Shown: positions 1 through 9,090, numbered from the stretch's first letter. The stretch is DNA of 64,000 nucleotides from Enhydrobacter sp. (GCA_025808875.1 CP075528.1:868001-932000), one strand, 5' to 3'. The notes: generated by a model from the sequence alone, not told the origin. Numbers and translations are program-made.

Positions 1-838
1 TCTCGATGTCGTCGCGCGACGGCTTGGGGTCACCGCTGGGGTGGTTGTGAACGAGGATCAATGCCGCGGCACCGAGTTGGAGGGCGCGTTTGACCACCTC
101 GCGCGGATAGACCGGTGTGTGGTCGATGGTGCCGCGCTGCTGCACCTCGTCGGCGATCAGCACGTTCTTGCGGTCGAGGAAGAGGATGCGGAACTGCTCG
201 GTCTTCTCGTGCGCCAAGGCGGCATGGCAATAGTCCAGGAGTTGCTGCCAGTTGGTCAGCACCGGCATGTCCTTGACCTTGCGCTCGGCAAGTCGCCGGC
301 CGCTCTCGCGTAGCGCGCGAAACAGGACCACGGTGCGCTGGTCGATGTCGAATTCCTTCAACTGCGCTGTTTCGGCGGCGAAGACGTCGCCCAATGTGCC
401 GAACCGCTCCAGAAGCTTCTTCGCCAGCGGCTTGGTGTCGACGCGCTCGATCGAATAGAAGAGCAGCAACTCGAGCAATTCGTAGTCGGCGAGCGTTTCG
501 ATGCCGCTCTTCAGCACGCGCTCGCGCACGCGGGCGCGATGGCCGTGATAGTGGGGCTTCTCGGCGGCCGGTGCACCGCTGTTGTGGCCGCTCGGTGCCG
601 GCTGCGCGGCCAGTGCGGCGGCAAGACGCGCCGTCGGATCCTCGCCCGCGAATTCCCAGCATTGGTCGAGCTTGTTCCAGCTGCCGCCTGATTCGCGCAG
701 CAGCGCGCGGTGGGGAAGGGTGTTGCCGGTCACGCGCCAGAGATCGTCGGCCGCCTGCAGGCGTAGTCCGGCGGCGAGGAGCGTCAGCAGCGCCTCGTCG
801 TCTTCCTTTGCGGTCTTGGCGGGTCGGGTTCGGCTCAT
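1..838 (-). CDS. radC: RadC-family JAB/MPN-domain protein, 3' end cut by window edge
   Basis: RadC-like protein of the JAB/MPN metalloprotease-like fold, historically named DNA repair protein although its role is unsettled. The gene runs off the left edge; 279 residues are visible. The family zinc motif HNHPSGDPKPS is present close to the edge, preceded by a conserved block around YELLELLLFY and FGTLGDVFAA. The first about 70 residues (LLTLLAAGLRLQAADDLW, then GGSWNKLDQCWEF) are an N-terminal extension not typical of the core family. The ATG at 838 is the first plausible start. The gene lies downstream of map on the same strand, a pairing seen in many alphaproteobacteria, but a serine hydrolase on the opposite strand sits between them. 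Confidence 0.92.
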   Translation of the reverse strand, partial: MSRTRPAKTAKEDDEALLTLLAAGLRLQAADDLWRVTGNTLPHRALLRESGGSWNKLDQCWEFAGEDPTARLAAALAAQPAPSGHNSGAPAAEKPHYHGHRARVRERVLKSGIETLADYELLELLLFYSIERVDTKPLAKKLLERFGTLGDVFAAETAQLKEFDIDQRTVVLFRALRESGRRLAERKVKDMPVLTNWQQLLDYCHAALAHEKTEQFRILFLDRKNVLIADEVQQRGTIDHTPVYPREVVKRALQLGAAALILVHNHPSGDPKPSRDDIE

Positions 839-907
839 GCTTCCGCAGTATGGCGCCGCCCGCGACTTTTGTCGCCGCGGGCGCGGGGGCGCTGATATGG
901 TCGGCCG

Positions 908-2314
908 ATGATCGACTTCGACCAGATCGACGCGGCGTGCGCCGACTTCGCAGGGCAACTCGAGATTCCCGGCATCGTCGCCGGGATCGTCGAGCAGGGG
1001 CGGCTCGCACATGTGGCGACGGTAGGCAGGGCCGACATCGAGGCCGGCCGGCCGGTGGGTCGGGAGACCGCCTTCCGCATCGCCTCGATGACCAAGAACA
1101 TGACGGCGCTTGCCATCCTGGCGCTGCGCGACCGTGGCGAGCTCGCCCTCGACGCGGCGGTCGCCGACTACATTCCGCAGTTCGCTGCCGTGCGCCCGCC
1201 GACGCGCGACAGCCGGCCGGTCAGCGTCCGTGATCTCCTGTGCCACGTCGCCGGCTTCGTCACCGACGACCCGTGGGGCGACCGGGTGCTTGGCATGCCG
1301 CCCGCCGAGCTCGACGCGCTGATCGCGCGGGGAACCCTGTTCGCGCGGCCGCCGGGCCTTGCCTTTGAATACAGCAACCTCGGTTACGCGCTGCTCGGCC
1401 GCGTGCTGACCAACGTAAGCGGCGAGCCGTACCAGGCCTTCGTCCGCCGCACCTTCCTTGAGCCGCTCGGCATGCCGCGCACGACCTTTGATGCGATCGA
1501 GGCGGCACGCGGCGACTATGCCTGGGGCTATCGGCTGGACGACGGAGTCTGGTCGCGCGAGCGGGTCGAACCCGACGGCGAGGTCGGAGCGATGGGCGGG
1601 CTGGCGACGACGGCGCCTGACTATGCGCGCTGGGTTGCCTTCCTGCTGAGCGCATGGCCGGCGCGCGACGATCCCGAGTCCGGTCCCGTGCGCCGCTCGA
1701 GCGTGCGCGAGATGGCGCTGTTCCACGCGCCGCCGTTCCCGAACGAGCCCGTCGACGGCAAGGTCATGCCGCCGAGCGCGTACGGTTACGGATTGATGAG
1801 CACGGCCGATATAGAACTGGGACGACGGATCCATCACTCCGGTGGCCTGCCGGGCTACGGCTCGCACGTGCTGATGATGCCCGAGGTCGGCATCGGCATT
1901 TTCGCCTTCGGCAACCGCACCTACGCGCCGATGTCGCGCCTGACCCTGCGGCTCGCCGAAATCGCCCATGCGGCCCGGCCGCGACCGGCGCCGACCGGGG
2001 CGTCGCGCTGGCTGGCGCGCGCGATCGATGCCGTCGCCGCGGCCTATGAATCCGGTCGCATCGAGAAGGCCGGGCCGGTACTCGCCGTGAACTTCCTGCT
2101 CGACATGCCCGCCCGGCTGCGCGACCGCGAGCTTGCCGATCTGAAGAAGCGGCTGGGCGAGGGGCGGTTGGAGGCGGTCGAGCCCATCCATGCGCTGGCC
2201 GGCCGGTTCACCCTGGCGTGCGAACGCGGCCGGCTGCGCGGGACGATCACGCTGTCGCCGGATGCCGAGCCCGGCATCCAGAAGCTGGTTCTTGCGGCGG
2301 AGGAAAAGGGCTGA
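908..2314 (+). CDS. Serine hydrolase, beta-lactamase (class C)/PBP4-like family
   Basis: 468-residue penicillin-binding-protein-like serine hydrolase. All three active-site elements are visible: S60-M-T-K63 (SxxK, nucleophile and base), Y155-S-N157 (YxN) and H310-S-G312 (the KTG-equivalent box). Such enzymes act as esterases, D-aminopeptidases or carboxypeptidases; true beta-lactamase activity cannot be inferred. No clear signal peptide, so a cytoplasmic role is likely. After the catalytic domain about 120 further residues (from about 345) form a C-terminal region that includes a charged helical part (LRDRELADLKKRL). It diverges from radC (69-bp gap) and ends 4 bp before the convergent map gene. 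Confidence 0.85.
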   Translation: MIDFDQIDAACADFAGQLEIPGIVAGIVEQGRLAHVATVGRADIEAGRPVGRETAFRIASMTKNMTALAILALRDRGELALDAAVADYIPQFAAVRPPTRDSRPVSVRDLLCHVAGFVTDDPWGDRVLGMPPAELDALIARGTLFARPPGLAFEYSNLGYALLGRVLTNVSGEPYQAFVRRTFLEPLGMPRTTFDAIEAARGDYAWGYRLDDGVWSRERVEPDGEVGAMGGLATTAPDYARWVAFLLSAWPARDDPESGPVRRSSVREMALFHAPPFPNEPVDGKVMPPSAYGYGLMSTADIELGRRIHHSGGLPGYGSHVLMMPEVGIGIFAFGNRTYAPMSRLTLRLAEIAHAARPRPAPTGASRWLARAIDAVAAAYESGRIEKAGPVLAVNFLLDMPARLRDRELADLKKRLGEGRLEAVEPIHALAGRFTLACERGRLRGTITLSPDAEPGIQKLVLAAEEKG

Positions 2315-2318
2315 GTGA

Positions 2319-3200
2319 TCAGGCCGTGGCGGCCTGGCGTGCCGGTTCGGGCGGCGGCGCGGCGAGATCGTAGGGCGGCTTGTGCAGGCTCTTTGGCGAG
2401 ACGGTGAAGAACTCGACGCCGGTCTCGGTGATACCGACGGAGTGCTCGAACTGCGCGGAGAGCTGCTTGTCGCGCGTCACCGCCGTCCAGCCGTCACTCA
2501 GGATCTTCACCTGCCAGGTGCCGACATTCACCATCGGCTCCACGGTGAAGAACATGCCGGGCTTCAGCACCGGACCCGTGCCGGGCTTGCCGTAGTGCAG
2601 GATGTTGGGCGCGTCATGGAAAATTCGGCCGAGCCCGTGGCCGGAGAAGTCGCGCACGACCGAGAAGCGTTGGCTTTCGACGTAGGTCTGGATGGCGTGA
2701 CCGATGTCGCCGACATGGCCGCCGGGCCGGGCCGCGGCAATGCCGCGCATCATCGCCTCGTAGGTCACGTCGCACAGGCGCCGCGCCTTCACGCCGACGT
2801 CACCCACGAAGAACATGCGCGAGGTGTCGCCGTACCAGCCATCGAGGATGACGGTGACGTCGATATTGACGATGTCGCCGTTCTGCAGGCGCTTATCGCC
2901 CGGAATGCCGTGGCACACGACGTGGTTGATCGAGGTGCAGATCGACTTCGGGTAGCCGCGATAGCCGAGCGGGGCGGGGACGGCCTTGTGATCCAAAATG
3001 TGGTCGTGACAGAGCTTGTCGAGTTCGCCGGTGGTCACGCCCGGCTGGACGTAGGGCATGATGAAATCGAGCGTCTCGGCGGCCAGCCGACCGGCCCGGC
3101 GCATGCCCTCGAACCCTTCCTGGCCATGGAGCTTGATGGTGCGCTCGTCGCGGCGCCAATAGTCGACGCTGTCGTCCTGAAGGTCGCGGGGGCTGCTCAT
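2319..3200 (-). CDS. map: Methionine aminopeptidase, type I
   Basis: Removes the initiator methionine from nascent proteins; cytoplasmic dinuclear-metal enzyme. The five metal ligands of the family are all present: D114 (NIDVT), D125 (GDTSR), H188 (GHGLG), E221 (VEP) and E252 (QFEHS), with the substrate-side H97 in HGIPG. Length of 293 residues is a little over the usual 250-265 because of an N-terminal extension of about 25 residues and a Pro/Ala-rich tail. Start ATG at 3200 is the first in the frame. It is transcribed divergently from the MoCF-like gene at 3257. Confidence 0.95.
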   Translation of the reverse strand: MSSPRDLQDDSVDYWRRDERTIKLHGQEGFEGMRRAGRLAAETLDFIMPYVQPGVTTGELDKLCHDHILDHKAVPAPLGYRGYPKSICTSINHVVCHGIPGDKRLQNGDIVNIDVTVILDGWYGDTSRMFFVGDVGVKARRLCDVTYEAMMRGIAAARPGGHVGDIGHAIQTYVESQRFSVVRDFSGHGLGRIFHDAPNILHYGKPGTGPVLKPGMFFTVEPMVNVGTWQVKILSDGWTAVTRDKQLSAQFEHSVGITETGVEFFTVSPKSLHKPPYDLAAPPPEPARQAATA

Positions 3201-3256
3201 GGCGTCTTATTTGGCATCAGATGCCCGCCCTCACAAGGCCGTGCTAGGCTATTGAA

Positions 3257-4018
3257 ATGTCCCAGACATCCAAGATCGTGACCGCCTGCATCGTGGTCAT
3301 CGGCAACGAGATCCTGAGCGGCCGGACCAAGGACGCCAACATCGCGTATCTCGCGGGAGAGCTGGGCAAGCTCGGCGTCCGCGTCATGGAATGCCGGGTC
3401 ATCCCGGACGTCGAGGCAACGATCGTCGCCACCATCAACGAGGTGCGGCGCAAGTTCGATTACGTCTTCACCACGGGCGGCATCGGTCCGACCCACGACG
3501 ACATCACCGCCGACTGCATCGCCAAGGCCTTCGGCGTCGGCATCTCCGAGCATCCCGAGGCGGTCGAGCGCATGACCCGGCACTATGGCGATCCCGCGCT
3601 CTTTACCCCGGCACGGCGGCGCATGGCGCGCGTGCCTCACGGAGGGACGCTGGTCGACAACCCGATCTCGGTGGCGCCCGGTTTCCAGATGGAGAACGTC
3701 TTCACCTTTGCCGGCATCCCGACGGTCGCCCAGGGCATGTTCCAGTCGATGAAGCATCGTCTCGCGGGCGGCGATCCGGTCCTGTCGCGCACCGTGCGCA
3801 CCAACCTGCCCGAGGGCATCATCGCCGAGCCGCTGGGCGGGCTGCAGCAGCGCTACAAGGACATCGATATCGGCTCCTATCCCGCCTTTCGCAACGGCAA
3901 GCCGTCGGTCTCGCTGGTGCTGCGCGGCACGAACGATGCACGGCTGAAGGAGGCCTCGGCGGAGCTGATCGTCGCCATCCGCGACATGAACGGCGAGGCG
4001 GAGGAGTTCGTGCAGTAG
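3257..4018 (+). CDS. Molybdopterin-binding (MoCF/CinA N-terminal-like) protein
   Basis: 253-residue protein of the MoaB/MogA/CinA-N fold. The N-terminal block IGNEILSGRTKDAN and the loop TTGGIGPTHDDITAD (residues about 71-86) are the hallmark pyrophosphate/molybdopterin-binding motifs. The length and the C-terminal alpha/beta part resemble the stand-alone CinA-like proteins rather than MoaB or MogA (about 170 residues). The CinA nicotinamide-nucleotide amidase domain is missing. True substrate unknown; a role in pterin or nucleotide metabolism is inference. An AbrB-type transporter starts 8 bp downstream, so they are probably cotranscribed. Confidence 0.85.
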   Translation: MSQTSKIVTACIVVIGNEILSGRTKDANIAYLAGELGKLGVRVMECRVIPDVEATIVATINEVRRKFDYVFTTGGIGPTHDDITADCIAKAFGVGISEHPEAVERMTRHYGDPALFTPARRRMARVPHGGTLVDNPISVAPGFQMENVFTFAGIPTVAQGMFQSMKHRLAGGDPVLSRTVRTNLPEGIIAEPLGGLQQRYKDIDIGSYPAFRNGKPSVSLVLRGTNDARLKEASAELIVAIRDMNGEAEEFVQ

Positions 4019-4026
4019 GATCGGCT

Positions 4027-5070
4027 ATGGCGCTTCAGGTCCGCGACTGGGCAGCGCTCCTCGTCCTTTCCGCCGGCCTGGGTGCCCTGCTGCTGTGGCT
4101 GCAGGCGCCGGCGTCGCTGCTGCTCGGGCCGTTGCTGGCCGCCATCGTCGTCACCGTGGGCGGCGCCAAGGTCCGCCTGCCCCTCAGCCCCTTCGTCGTG
4201 GCGCAGGGGGTGGTCGGCTGCATGATCGCCAAGGCGGTGCCGCTGTCGATCGCCGGCGACATCCTCGGCCACTGGTTCCTGTTCACGATCGGCGTGCTGT
4301 CGGTCGTCGCGGTCAGCACGCTGCTGGGCTGGGGCATGACCCGGCTGCGCGTCCTGCCCGGGACGACCGCGCTGTGGGGCACCAGCCCGGGCGCGGCCTC
4401 GGTGATGACTATCATGTCGGAGGATTACGGCGCCGACATGCGGCTGGTCGCCTTCATGCAGTACCTGCGGGTCGTGATGGTGGCCGGTGTCGCGGCCCTC
4501 GTGGCCCGGCTGTTCGACGCCGGGCCCGTCCCGGCAACCGAGGCCATCGTCTGGTTCCCGCCGGTCGATTGGCCGGCCCTCGCCGGCACGCTCGCCCTCT
4601 GCACGGTCGGGCCGTTCGTGGCGAGCCGGCTGCGTCTCCCGGCGGGCGCCATGCTGGTGCCCATGGTGGGGGCGGTGCTGCTCGGGCATTTCGGTCCGTT
4701 CCGGATCGAGCTGCCGCCGTGGCTGCTGGCGGCCAGCTTCGCCGTGGTGGGCTGGAACGTCGGCCTGCGCTTCACGCGTCCGTTGCTGCTCCATGCGATT
4801 CGCGCGCTGCCTGCCATCCTGGCCGGTATCGCCGTCATGATCGCGCTGTGCGCCGGCGTGGCCGCCCTGCTGGTGGTCGTCGCCGACGTCGATCCCCTGA
4901 CCGCCTACCTCGCCACCAGCCCCGGCGGCGTCGATGCTGTCGCCATCATCGCCTCCTCGACCGATGTCGACGTTTCCTTCGTAATGGCAATGCAGACTGT
5001 CCGGCTGATCGCCGTCCTCTTTCTCGCACCCGCCCTCACGAGATTTGTCGCGCAACGAACGCGGCTATAG
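4027..5070 (+). CDS. AbrB family membrane protein (putative transporter/regulator)
   Basis: 347-residue inner-membrane protein with about ten hydrophobic segments organised as two similar halves, the AbrB (Gtr/duplication) family often mislabelled ammonia monooxygenase. Repeated motif LLLGPLL near the start and GTSPGAASVMTIMSEDYGAD / TSPGGVDAVAIIASSTDVD in each half are typical: the paired PGG/PGA-A-x-x-I loops lie at about residues 118-135 and 296-312. Function in this family is poorly known. The start ATG 4027 was chosen because the hydrophobic family sequence begins right there. A second member is at 54145-55236. Confidence 0.82.
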   Translation: MALQVRDWAALLVLSAGLGALLLWLQAPASLLLGPLLAAIVVTVGGAKVRLPLSPFVVAQGVVGCMIAKAVPLSIAGDILGHWFLFTIGVLSVVAVSTLLGWGMTRLRVLPGTTALWGTSPGAASVMTIMSEDYGADMRLVAFMQYLRVVMVAGVAALVARLFDAGPVPATEAIVWFPPVDWPALAGTLALCTVGPFVASRLRLPAGAMLVPMVGAVLLGHFGPFRIELPPWLLAASFAVVGWNVGLRFTRPLLLHAIRALPAILAGIAVMIALCAGVAALLVVVADVDPLTAYLATSPGGVDAVAIIASSTDVDVSFVMAMQTVRLIAVLFLAPALTRFVAQRTRL

Positions 5071-5079
5071 GCTGGCCCG

Positions 5080-6468
5080 ATGAACATCCACGACATGAGC
5101 GCGGGCCAGCTGCTCGCCGCCTACAAGGGCAAGAAGCTCTCACCGGTCGAGGCGATCGACGCCGTCGTCGGGCATATCGACTCCTGGGAGCCGAGGCTGA
5201 AGGCGCTCTACGCGCCCGACTTCGGAGGCGCGCGCAGGGCCGCCGCCGAATCGGCGAAGCGCTGGCGCGCCGGCGCGCCGATGGGCCCGCTCGACGGCGT
5301 GCCGATTACCATCAAGGAGAACATCGCGACCCGGGGGGTGCCGGTGCCGCTCGGCACGGCGGCGACGGTGCTGACGCCGGCGGCCGACGACGCGCCCGCC
5401 TCGGCGCGGGTCCGCGAGGCGGGAGCGATCATCCTCGCCAAGACGACCATGCCCGACTGGGGCATGCTGTCGTCGGGGCGCAGCTCCTTTCATTCGCTGA
5501 CGCGCAATCCCTGGAACCTCGCCTGGAACCCCGGCGGCTCGAGCGCGGGGGCGGGGGCCGCCGCGGCGGCCGGCTACGGCCCCCTGCATCTCGGCACCGA
5601 CATCGGCGGCTCGGTGCGACTGCCGGCCTGCTGGAACGGCGTCTTCGGCCTCAAGCCGAGCCTCGGCCGGGTGCCCGTCGACCCGCCGTACTTCGGTCGC
5701 GCCATCGGGCCGCTCACCCGCACCGTTGCCGATGCCTGCCTGCTGATGAGCGTGGTGAGCCAGCCCGACCAGCGCGACCACATGGGCCTGCCGCCGCAGG
5801 ATATCGACTGGAGCGCGGGACCGCTCGAGCCCAGGGGGCTGCGCATCGGCCTGCATCTCGATGCCGGCTGTGGCATGCCGGTCGAGCCGGAGACCAGGTC
5901 GGCGATCGAGGCCGCGGCGAAACTCTTCGCCGACGCCGGCGCCAGGGTCGAGCCGCTCGCGCCCTTCATGACGCGCGAGATGCTGGCGCTGCAGGACCTC
6001 TTCTGGCGCGCGAGGAGCTGGAACGACTTCGCGGCGCTCAGCCACGAGCAACAGGCCAGGGTGCTGCCCTTCATCGCCGACTGGTGTCGCGGCGGCGCTG
6101 ACAAGTCGGGCCGCGTCGTCATCCGCGCCGTGAACAACTACATGGCCATCCGCGCGGCGTCGGCGAAGGCGACGCAGCCCTTCGACTTCGTGCTGTCGCC
6201 GACGTCTCCGGTGCCGACTTTCCCGGCCGAATGGGAGATGCCGTCGAACGACGTCGATCGCGCGATGGACCATATCGGCTTCACCCTGCCCTACAACATG
6301 AGCGAGCAGCCGGCGGCTTCGATCAATTGCGGTTACACAACGGAGGGCAAGCCGATCGGCCTGCAGATCGCCGGCCGCCGCTTCGACGATCTCGGCGTCA
6401 TGCGCCTCTCGCGCTGGTTCGAGACCGCGCGGGCCCCGCAGAAGAAGTGGCCGGATCCGCCGAAGTGA
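5080..6468 (+). CDS. Amidase signature family hydrolase
   Basis: 462-residue amidase. The Ser-cisSer-Lys triad can be placed: K79 (ITIKEN), cis-S154 (GGSSAG) and nucleophile S178 (DIGGSVRLPA), with spacing matching well-studied family members. Cleaves an amide bond of an unknown small substrate in the cytoplasm. No GatA-specific partner genes (gatB, gatC) are near, so this is not the tRNA amidotransferase subunit. The stop codon overlaps the GTG start of the racemase-like gene, so translation is probably coupled. Together with the next three genes it looks like a small amide or cyclic-amide catabolic operon. Confidence 0.9.
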   Translation: MNIHDMSAGQLLAAYKGKKLSPVEAIDAVVGHIDSWEPRLKALYAPDFGGARRAAAESAKRWRAGAPMGPLDGVPITIKENIATRGVPVPLGTAATVLTPAADDAPASARVREAGAIILAKTTMPDWGMLSSGRSSFHSLTRNPWNLAWNPGGSSAGAGAAAAAGYGPLHLGTDIGGSVRLPACWNGVFGLKPSLGRVPVDPPYFGRAIGPLTRTVADACLLMSVVSQPDQRDHMGLPPQDIDWSAGPLEPRGLRIGLHLDAGCGMPVEPETRSAIEAAAKLFADAGARVEPLAPFMTREMLALQDLFWRARSWNDFAALSHEQQARVLPFIADWCRGGADKSGRVVIRAVNNYMAIRAASAKATQPFDFVLSPTSPVPTFPAEWEMPSNDVDRAMDHIGFTLPYNMSEQPAASINCGYTTEGKPIGLQIAGRRFDDLGVMRLSRWFETARAPQKKWPDPPK

Positions 6469-7127
6469 CGAGGCCGCTCGGCATCCTGATGCTCGATACG
6501 CGCTTCCCGCGCATCGAGGGCGATGTCGGCAATCCCCTTTCATTCGACGTTCCGGTGATCTACCGCACGATGCGGGGCATCGGCCCGGCCGACGCGGTGG
6601 CGGCGCATCCCGACCGGCCGCGCGTGCTGGCGGCGCTGCAGGCCAACGCCGAGGCGCTGGCGGCGGCGGGCGCGGCCGGGATCGGCTCGAGCTGCGGCTT
6701 TCTCGCGCTCTACCAGAAGGAGCTCGCGGCGCTCGCGCCCGTTCCGGTGGCGACGTCCGCCTTGCTCTGGATCGCCCGCCTGAAGGGGAGCCGCGTCGGC
6801 GTGATCACCGCGTCGGCCGCGAACCTGACGCCGGCCCACTTCGCGGCCGTCGACGCCCCCGCCGATACGCCGGTCGTCGGCCTGCCGTCGGACGGCGCGT
6901 TTGCCGCCACCTTCCTGCGCAATGGCGAGACGCTCGACCGCGCCGCCGTCGAGCGCGAGACGGTCGAGGCGGGGCGGGCCTTGCTGGCGCGCCATCCCGG
7001 GATCGAGGCGATCGTGCTGGAGTGCACCAACCTGCCGCCGTATCGGCCGGCGCTGGAGGCGGCGCTCGGGACAAAGGTGTATGACGTGCTCGACCTTCTG
7101 CGTGACCTGCACCGGGGAGCGGCCTGA
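6465..7127 (+). CDS. Aspartate/glutamate (hydantoin) racemase-superfamily protein
   Basis: 220-residue protein of the Asp/Glu racemase fold. The two catalytic cysteines of cofactor-independent racemases are seen in IGSSCGFL (about residue 70) and LECTNLPPY (about residue 187). The start is taken as GTG 6465 because it overlaps the amidase stop (GTGA); an ATG at 6489 is the alternative. Substrate unknown; hydantoin, allantoin, Asp or Glu racemases and arylmalonate decarboxylase-like proteins share the fold. Coupling with the amidase suggests it prepares or recycles an enantiomer for that enzyme. Confidence 0.82.
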   Translation: MTRPLGILMLDTRFPRIEGDVGNPLSFDVPVIYRTMRGIGPADAVAAHPDRPRVLAALQANAEALAAAGAAGIGSSCGFLALYQKELAALAPVPVATSALLWIARLKGSRVGVITASAANLTPAHFAAVDAPADTPVVGLPSDGAFAATFLRNGETLDRAAVERETVEAGRALLARHPGIEAIVLECTNLPPYRPALEAALGTKVYDVLDLLRDLHRGAA

Positions 7128-7130
7128 CCG

Positions 7131-8405
7131 ATGCCTCTTCGCCTTCTCGCGTTCCTGCTCCTGCTGGCGGCCGCGGCGTCGCCGGCCGGTGCCCAGGACG
7201 TGCCCGACTGCACCGTCGATGTCGAGGTGTCGCCTGCCCTGGTGCTCGACGTCCGCCAGCGCTGCGGCATCGGCGAGCCGCAACGCTATCGCGTCGACCT
7301 GCCCGACCTGCCGCCGTCGCGCGAACTGATCCTGCGTGGGCACAGCGTGCTTGCCACGCTCGGCAGCTGGCTGCGCGCGCCCGAGGGCTACGCCGCGCCG
7401 CCGACCATCGACATCAGGGTGAAGACTCCGACCGGCATGGCCTTCGCCGCCGGGCTGCCCCGGGTCGGCGACGCCTCGCGGCTGGCCGGCACGGGCATGC
7501 GCTTCGCCGGCTACACCGCGATCGGCCGCTTCGATCTCAGCGAGCTGCCGACCGACCGTGGCGTGCTGCATCTCGCCATCCTCGACGGCATGCCCGAGCG
7601 AGCGCGCGCCGCTCTCGTCGACTGGGTGCGCCGCACCGCCGAGGCGCAGGTCAACTGGTGGCGGGGCTTCACGGCGCCCAGCATGTTGATCGGCCTGGTG
7701 CCGAGCGCGACCCGGCGCGCCGTCGGCTACGGCCGCACCGTGCCCGGCGGCGGCGCGACGATCATGGTCGAGGTCGGCCGCGAGGTCGATCCGCGCCGCC
7801 TGTTCGACGACTGGGTGCTGACGCACGAGCTGGTCCACACCGGCATGCCGTTCATTCGCGGCCGCGCCACCTGGTTCATGGAAGGGGCGGCGACCTACAT
7901 CGAGCCGATCGTCCGCGCCCGCGCCGGCTGGAAGACCGAGGAGGAGGTGTGGCGCGAGTGGATGGAGCACATGCCGCGCGGCGTGTCGGCCTTCGCTTCG
8001 GGCCTGCAACATGCCTCGGGCCAGCAGAACTACTGGGGCGGCGCGATCTTCATGCTGATGGCCGATCTGGCGCTCAGGCGCGAGACCGGCGGCCGGCTCG
8101 GCCTCGAGGATTGCCTGGTCGGTGCGTTGCGCGCGGGCCTTACCGCGGACCGTCGCACGGGCCTCGAGGACTATGCCGAGGCCTGCGAGGGCGCCACCGG
8201 CACGGTCGGGCTGCGCCATCTGCTCGATCGTCACGTCGCGCGCGGCACGCCGGTCGATCTCGACGCGCTGTGGCGCGAACTCGGCGTGGCGCTCCACGGC
8301 GAGCGCGTGGCGTTCGACGAGACGGCGCCGCTCGCCGCGCTGCGCCGGCAGATCGTCTTCGGCACGCGGCCCAATCTGCGGATCAGGCTGCCGTGGGAAA
8401 CCTGA
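7131..8405 (+). CDS. Exported gluzincin-like metallopeptidase (HExxH), uncharacterised
   Basis: 424-residue secreted or periplasmic protein. Residues 1-22 form a signal peptide (leucine-rich core, cleavage near AGA-QD). A zinc-peptidase motif THELVH at 231-236 is followed by WFMEGAATYIE, where E251 fits the third ligand of the MA/gluzincin clan (HExxH...E). It begins 3 bp after the racemase stop. I do not recognise a named family. Its place inside an amidase/racemase/creatininase run suggests it may act on an extracytoplasmic peptide-like substrate, but that is inference. Confidence 0.72.
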   Translation: MPLRLLAFLLLLAAAASPAGAQDVPDCTVDVEVSPALVLDVRQRCGIGEPQRYRVDLPDLPPSRELILRGHSVLATLGSWLRAPEGYAAPPTIDIRVKTPTGMAFAAGLPRVGDASRLAGTGMRFAGYTAIGRFDLSELPTDRGVLHLAILDGMPERARAALVDWVRRTAEAQVNWWRGFTAPSMLIGLVPSATRRAVGYGRTVPGGGATIMVEVGREVDPRRLFDDWVLTHELVHTGMPFIRGRATWFMEGAATYIEPIVRARAGWKTEEEVWREWMEHMPRGVSAFASGLQHASGQQNYWGGAIFMLMADLALRRETGGRLGLEDCLVGALRAGLTADRRTGLEDYAEACEGATGTVGLRHLLDRHVARGTPVDLDALWRELGVALHGERVAFDETAPLAALRRQIVFGTRPNLRIRLPWET

Positions 8406-8418
8406 TGTCGATCGGATC

Positions 8419-9090
8419 ATGAAAGGCGCCTGGCTCGAGGATCTGACCTGGCCGGAGGCGAAGGCGCGGTTCGACGCCGATCCGGTCGTGATCGTGCCGG
8501 TCGGCGCGGCCGCCAAGGCGCACGGCGCGCACTTGGCCCTCAAGACCGACGCGCTCACGGCCCGCGCGCTCGCGCAGAAGCTGATCGAGCGCCTGCCGGT
8601 GATCGCCGCCCCCGTCGTCGGCTTCGGCTTCTATCCCGCCTTCACCGCCTTCGCCGGCAGCCAGCATCTTTCGGCCGCGACCTTCGCCGCGCTGATGCGC
8701 GAGCTTATCGCGAACCTGCGCACGCACGGCGTGCGCCGCATCGCCATCCTCAACACCGGCGTCTCGACCGAGAAGCCGATCGACGAGCTCGAGGACGTGC
8801 TGGCGCTGCACATGCGCCTGCTCGGCCGGAGCGCCGACGCCCTGATCGAGGCGAAGGAGGGCGGCCACGCCGACGAACGCGAGACCTCGGTGATGCTGGC
8901 GCTCGATCCGCGTGGCGTGCGCCTGGACAAGCTTGCGCCGGCCGGCGCGTTCGCCGCGTCGGGCGCGACCGGCGACCCGACCCGCGCCACCGCCTTCAAG
9001 GGCGAGCGCCTGCTGGCTGCCCGGGTCGACGACATAGTGGCCGCCCTCCGGTCTCGCTGGCCGGATCTGGGCAACAAAATGGCCGGGTAA
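8419..9090 (+). CDS. Creatininase-family amidohydrolase homologue with altered metal motifs
   Basis: 223-residue protein resembling creatinine amidohydrolase/MftE-type enzymes: an N-terminal PVG...HGAHLALKTD segment and a HADERETS segment corresponding to the family HAGExETS block. In active members the first segment usually reads PVGS-x-E-x-HG-x-HLP; here it is PVGAAAKAHGAHLAL, so the acidic metal ligand appears lost and one residue inserted. The middle NGHGGN block reads NTGVSTE. The remaining ligands (HG-x-HL, D of KTD, E of ERETS) are kept. Function is therefore uncertain; the protein may be a structural or altered-specificity homologue. ATG 8419 is the only start that gives this frame after the peptidase. 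Confidence 0.7.
   Translation: MKGAWLEDLTWPEAKARFDADPVVIVPVGAAAKAHGAHLALKTDALTARALAQKLIERLPVIAAPVVGFGFYPAFTAFAGSQHLSAATFAALMRELIANLRTHGVRRIAILNTGVSTEKPIDELEDVLALHMRLLGRSADALIEAKEGGHADERETSVMLALDPRGVRLDKLAPAGAFAASGATGDPTRATAFKGERLLAARVDDIVAALRSRWPDLGNKMAG

Noticed and set aside
908..2314. True class C beta-lactamase (antibiotic resistance gene)
   Set aside because: Only general SxxK/YxN/HxG motifs are seen, no export signal, and the C-terminal extension differs from AmpC; called a serine hydrolase.
4095..6101. 668-codon + strand frame across the AbrB and amidase genes
   Set aside because: Out of frame with both families; product is Arg/Gly-rich shadow.
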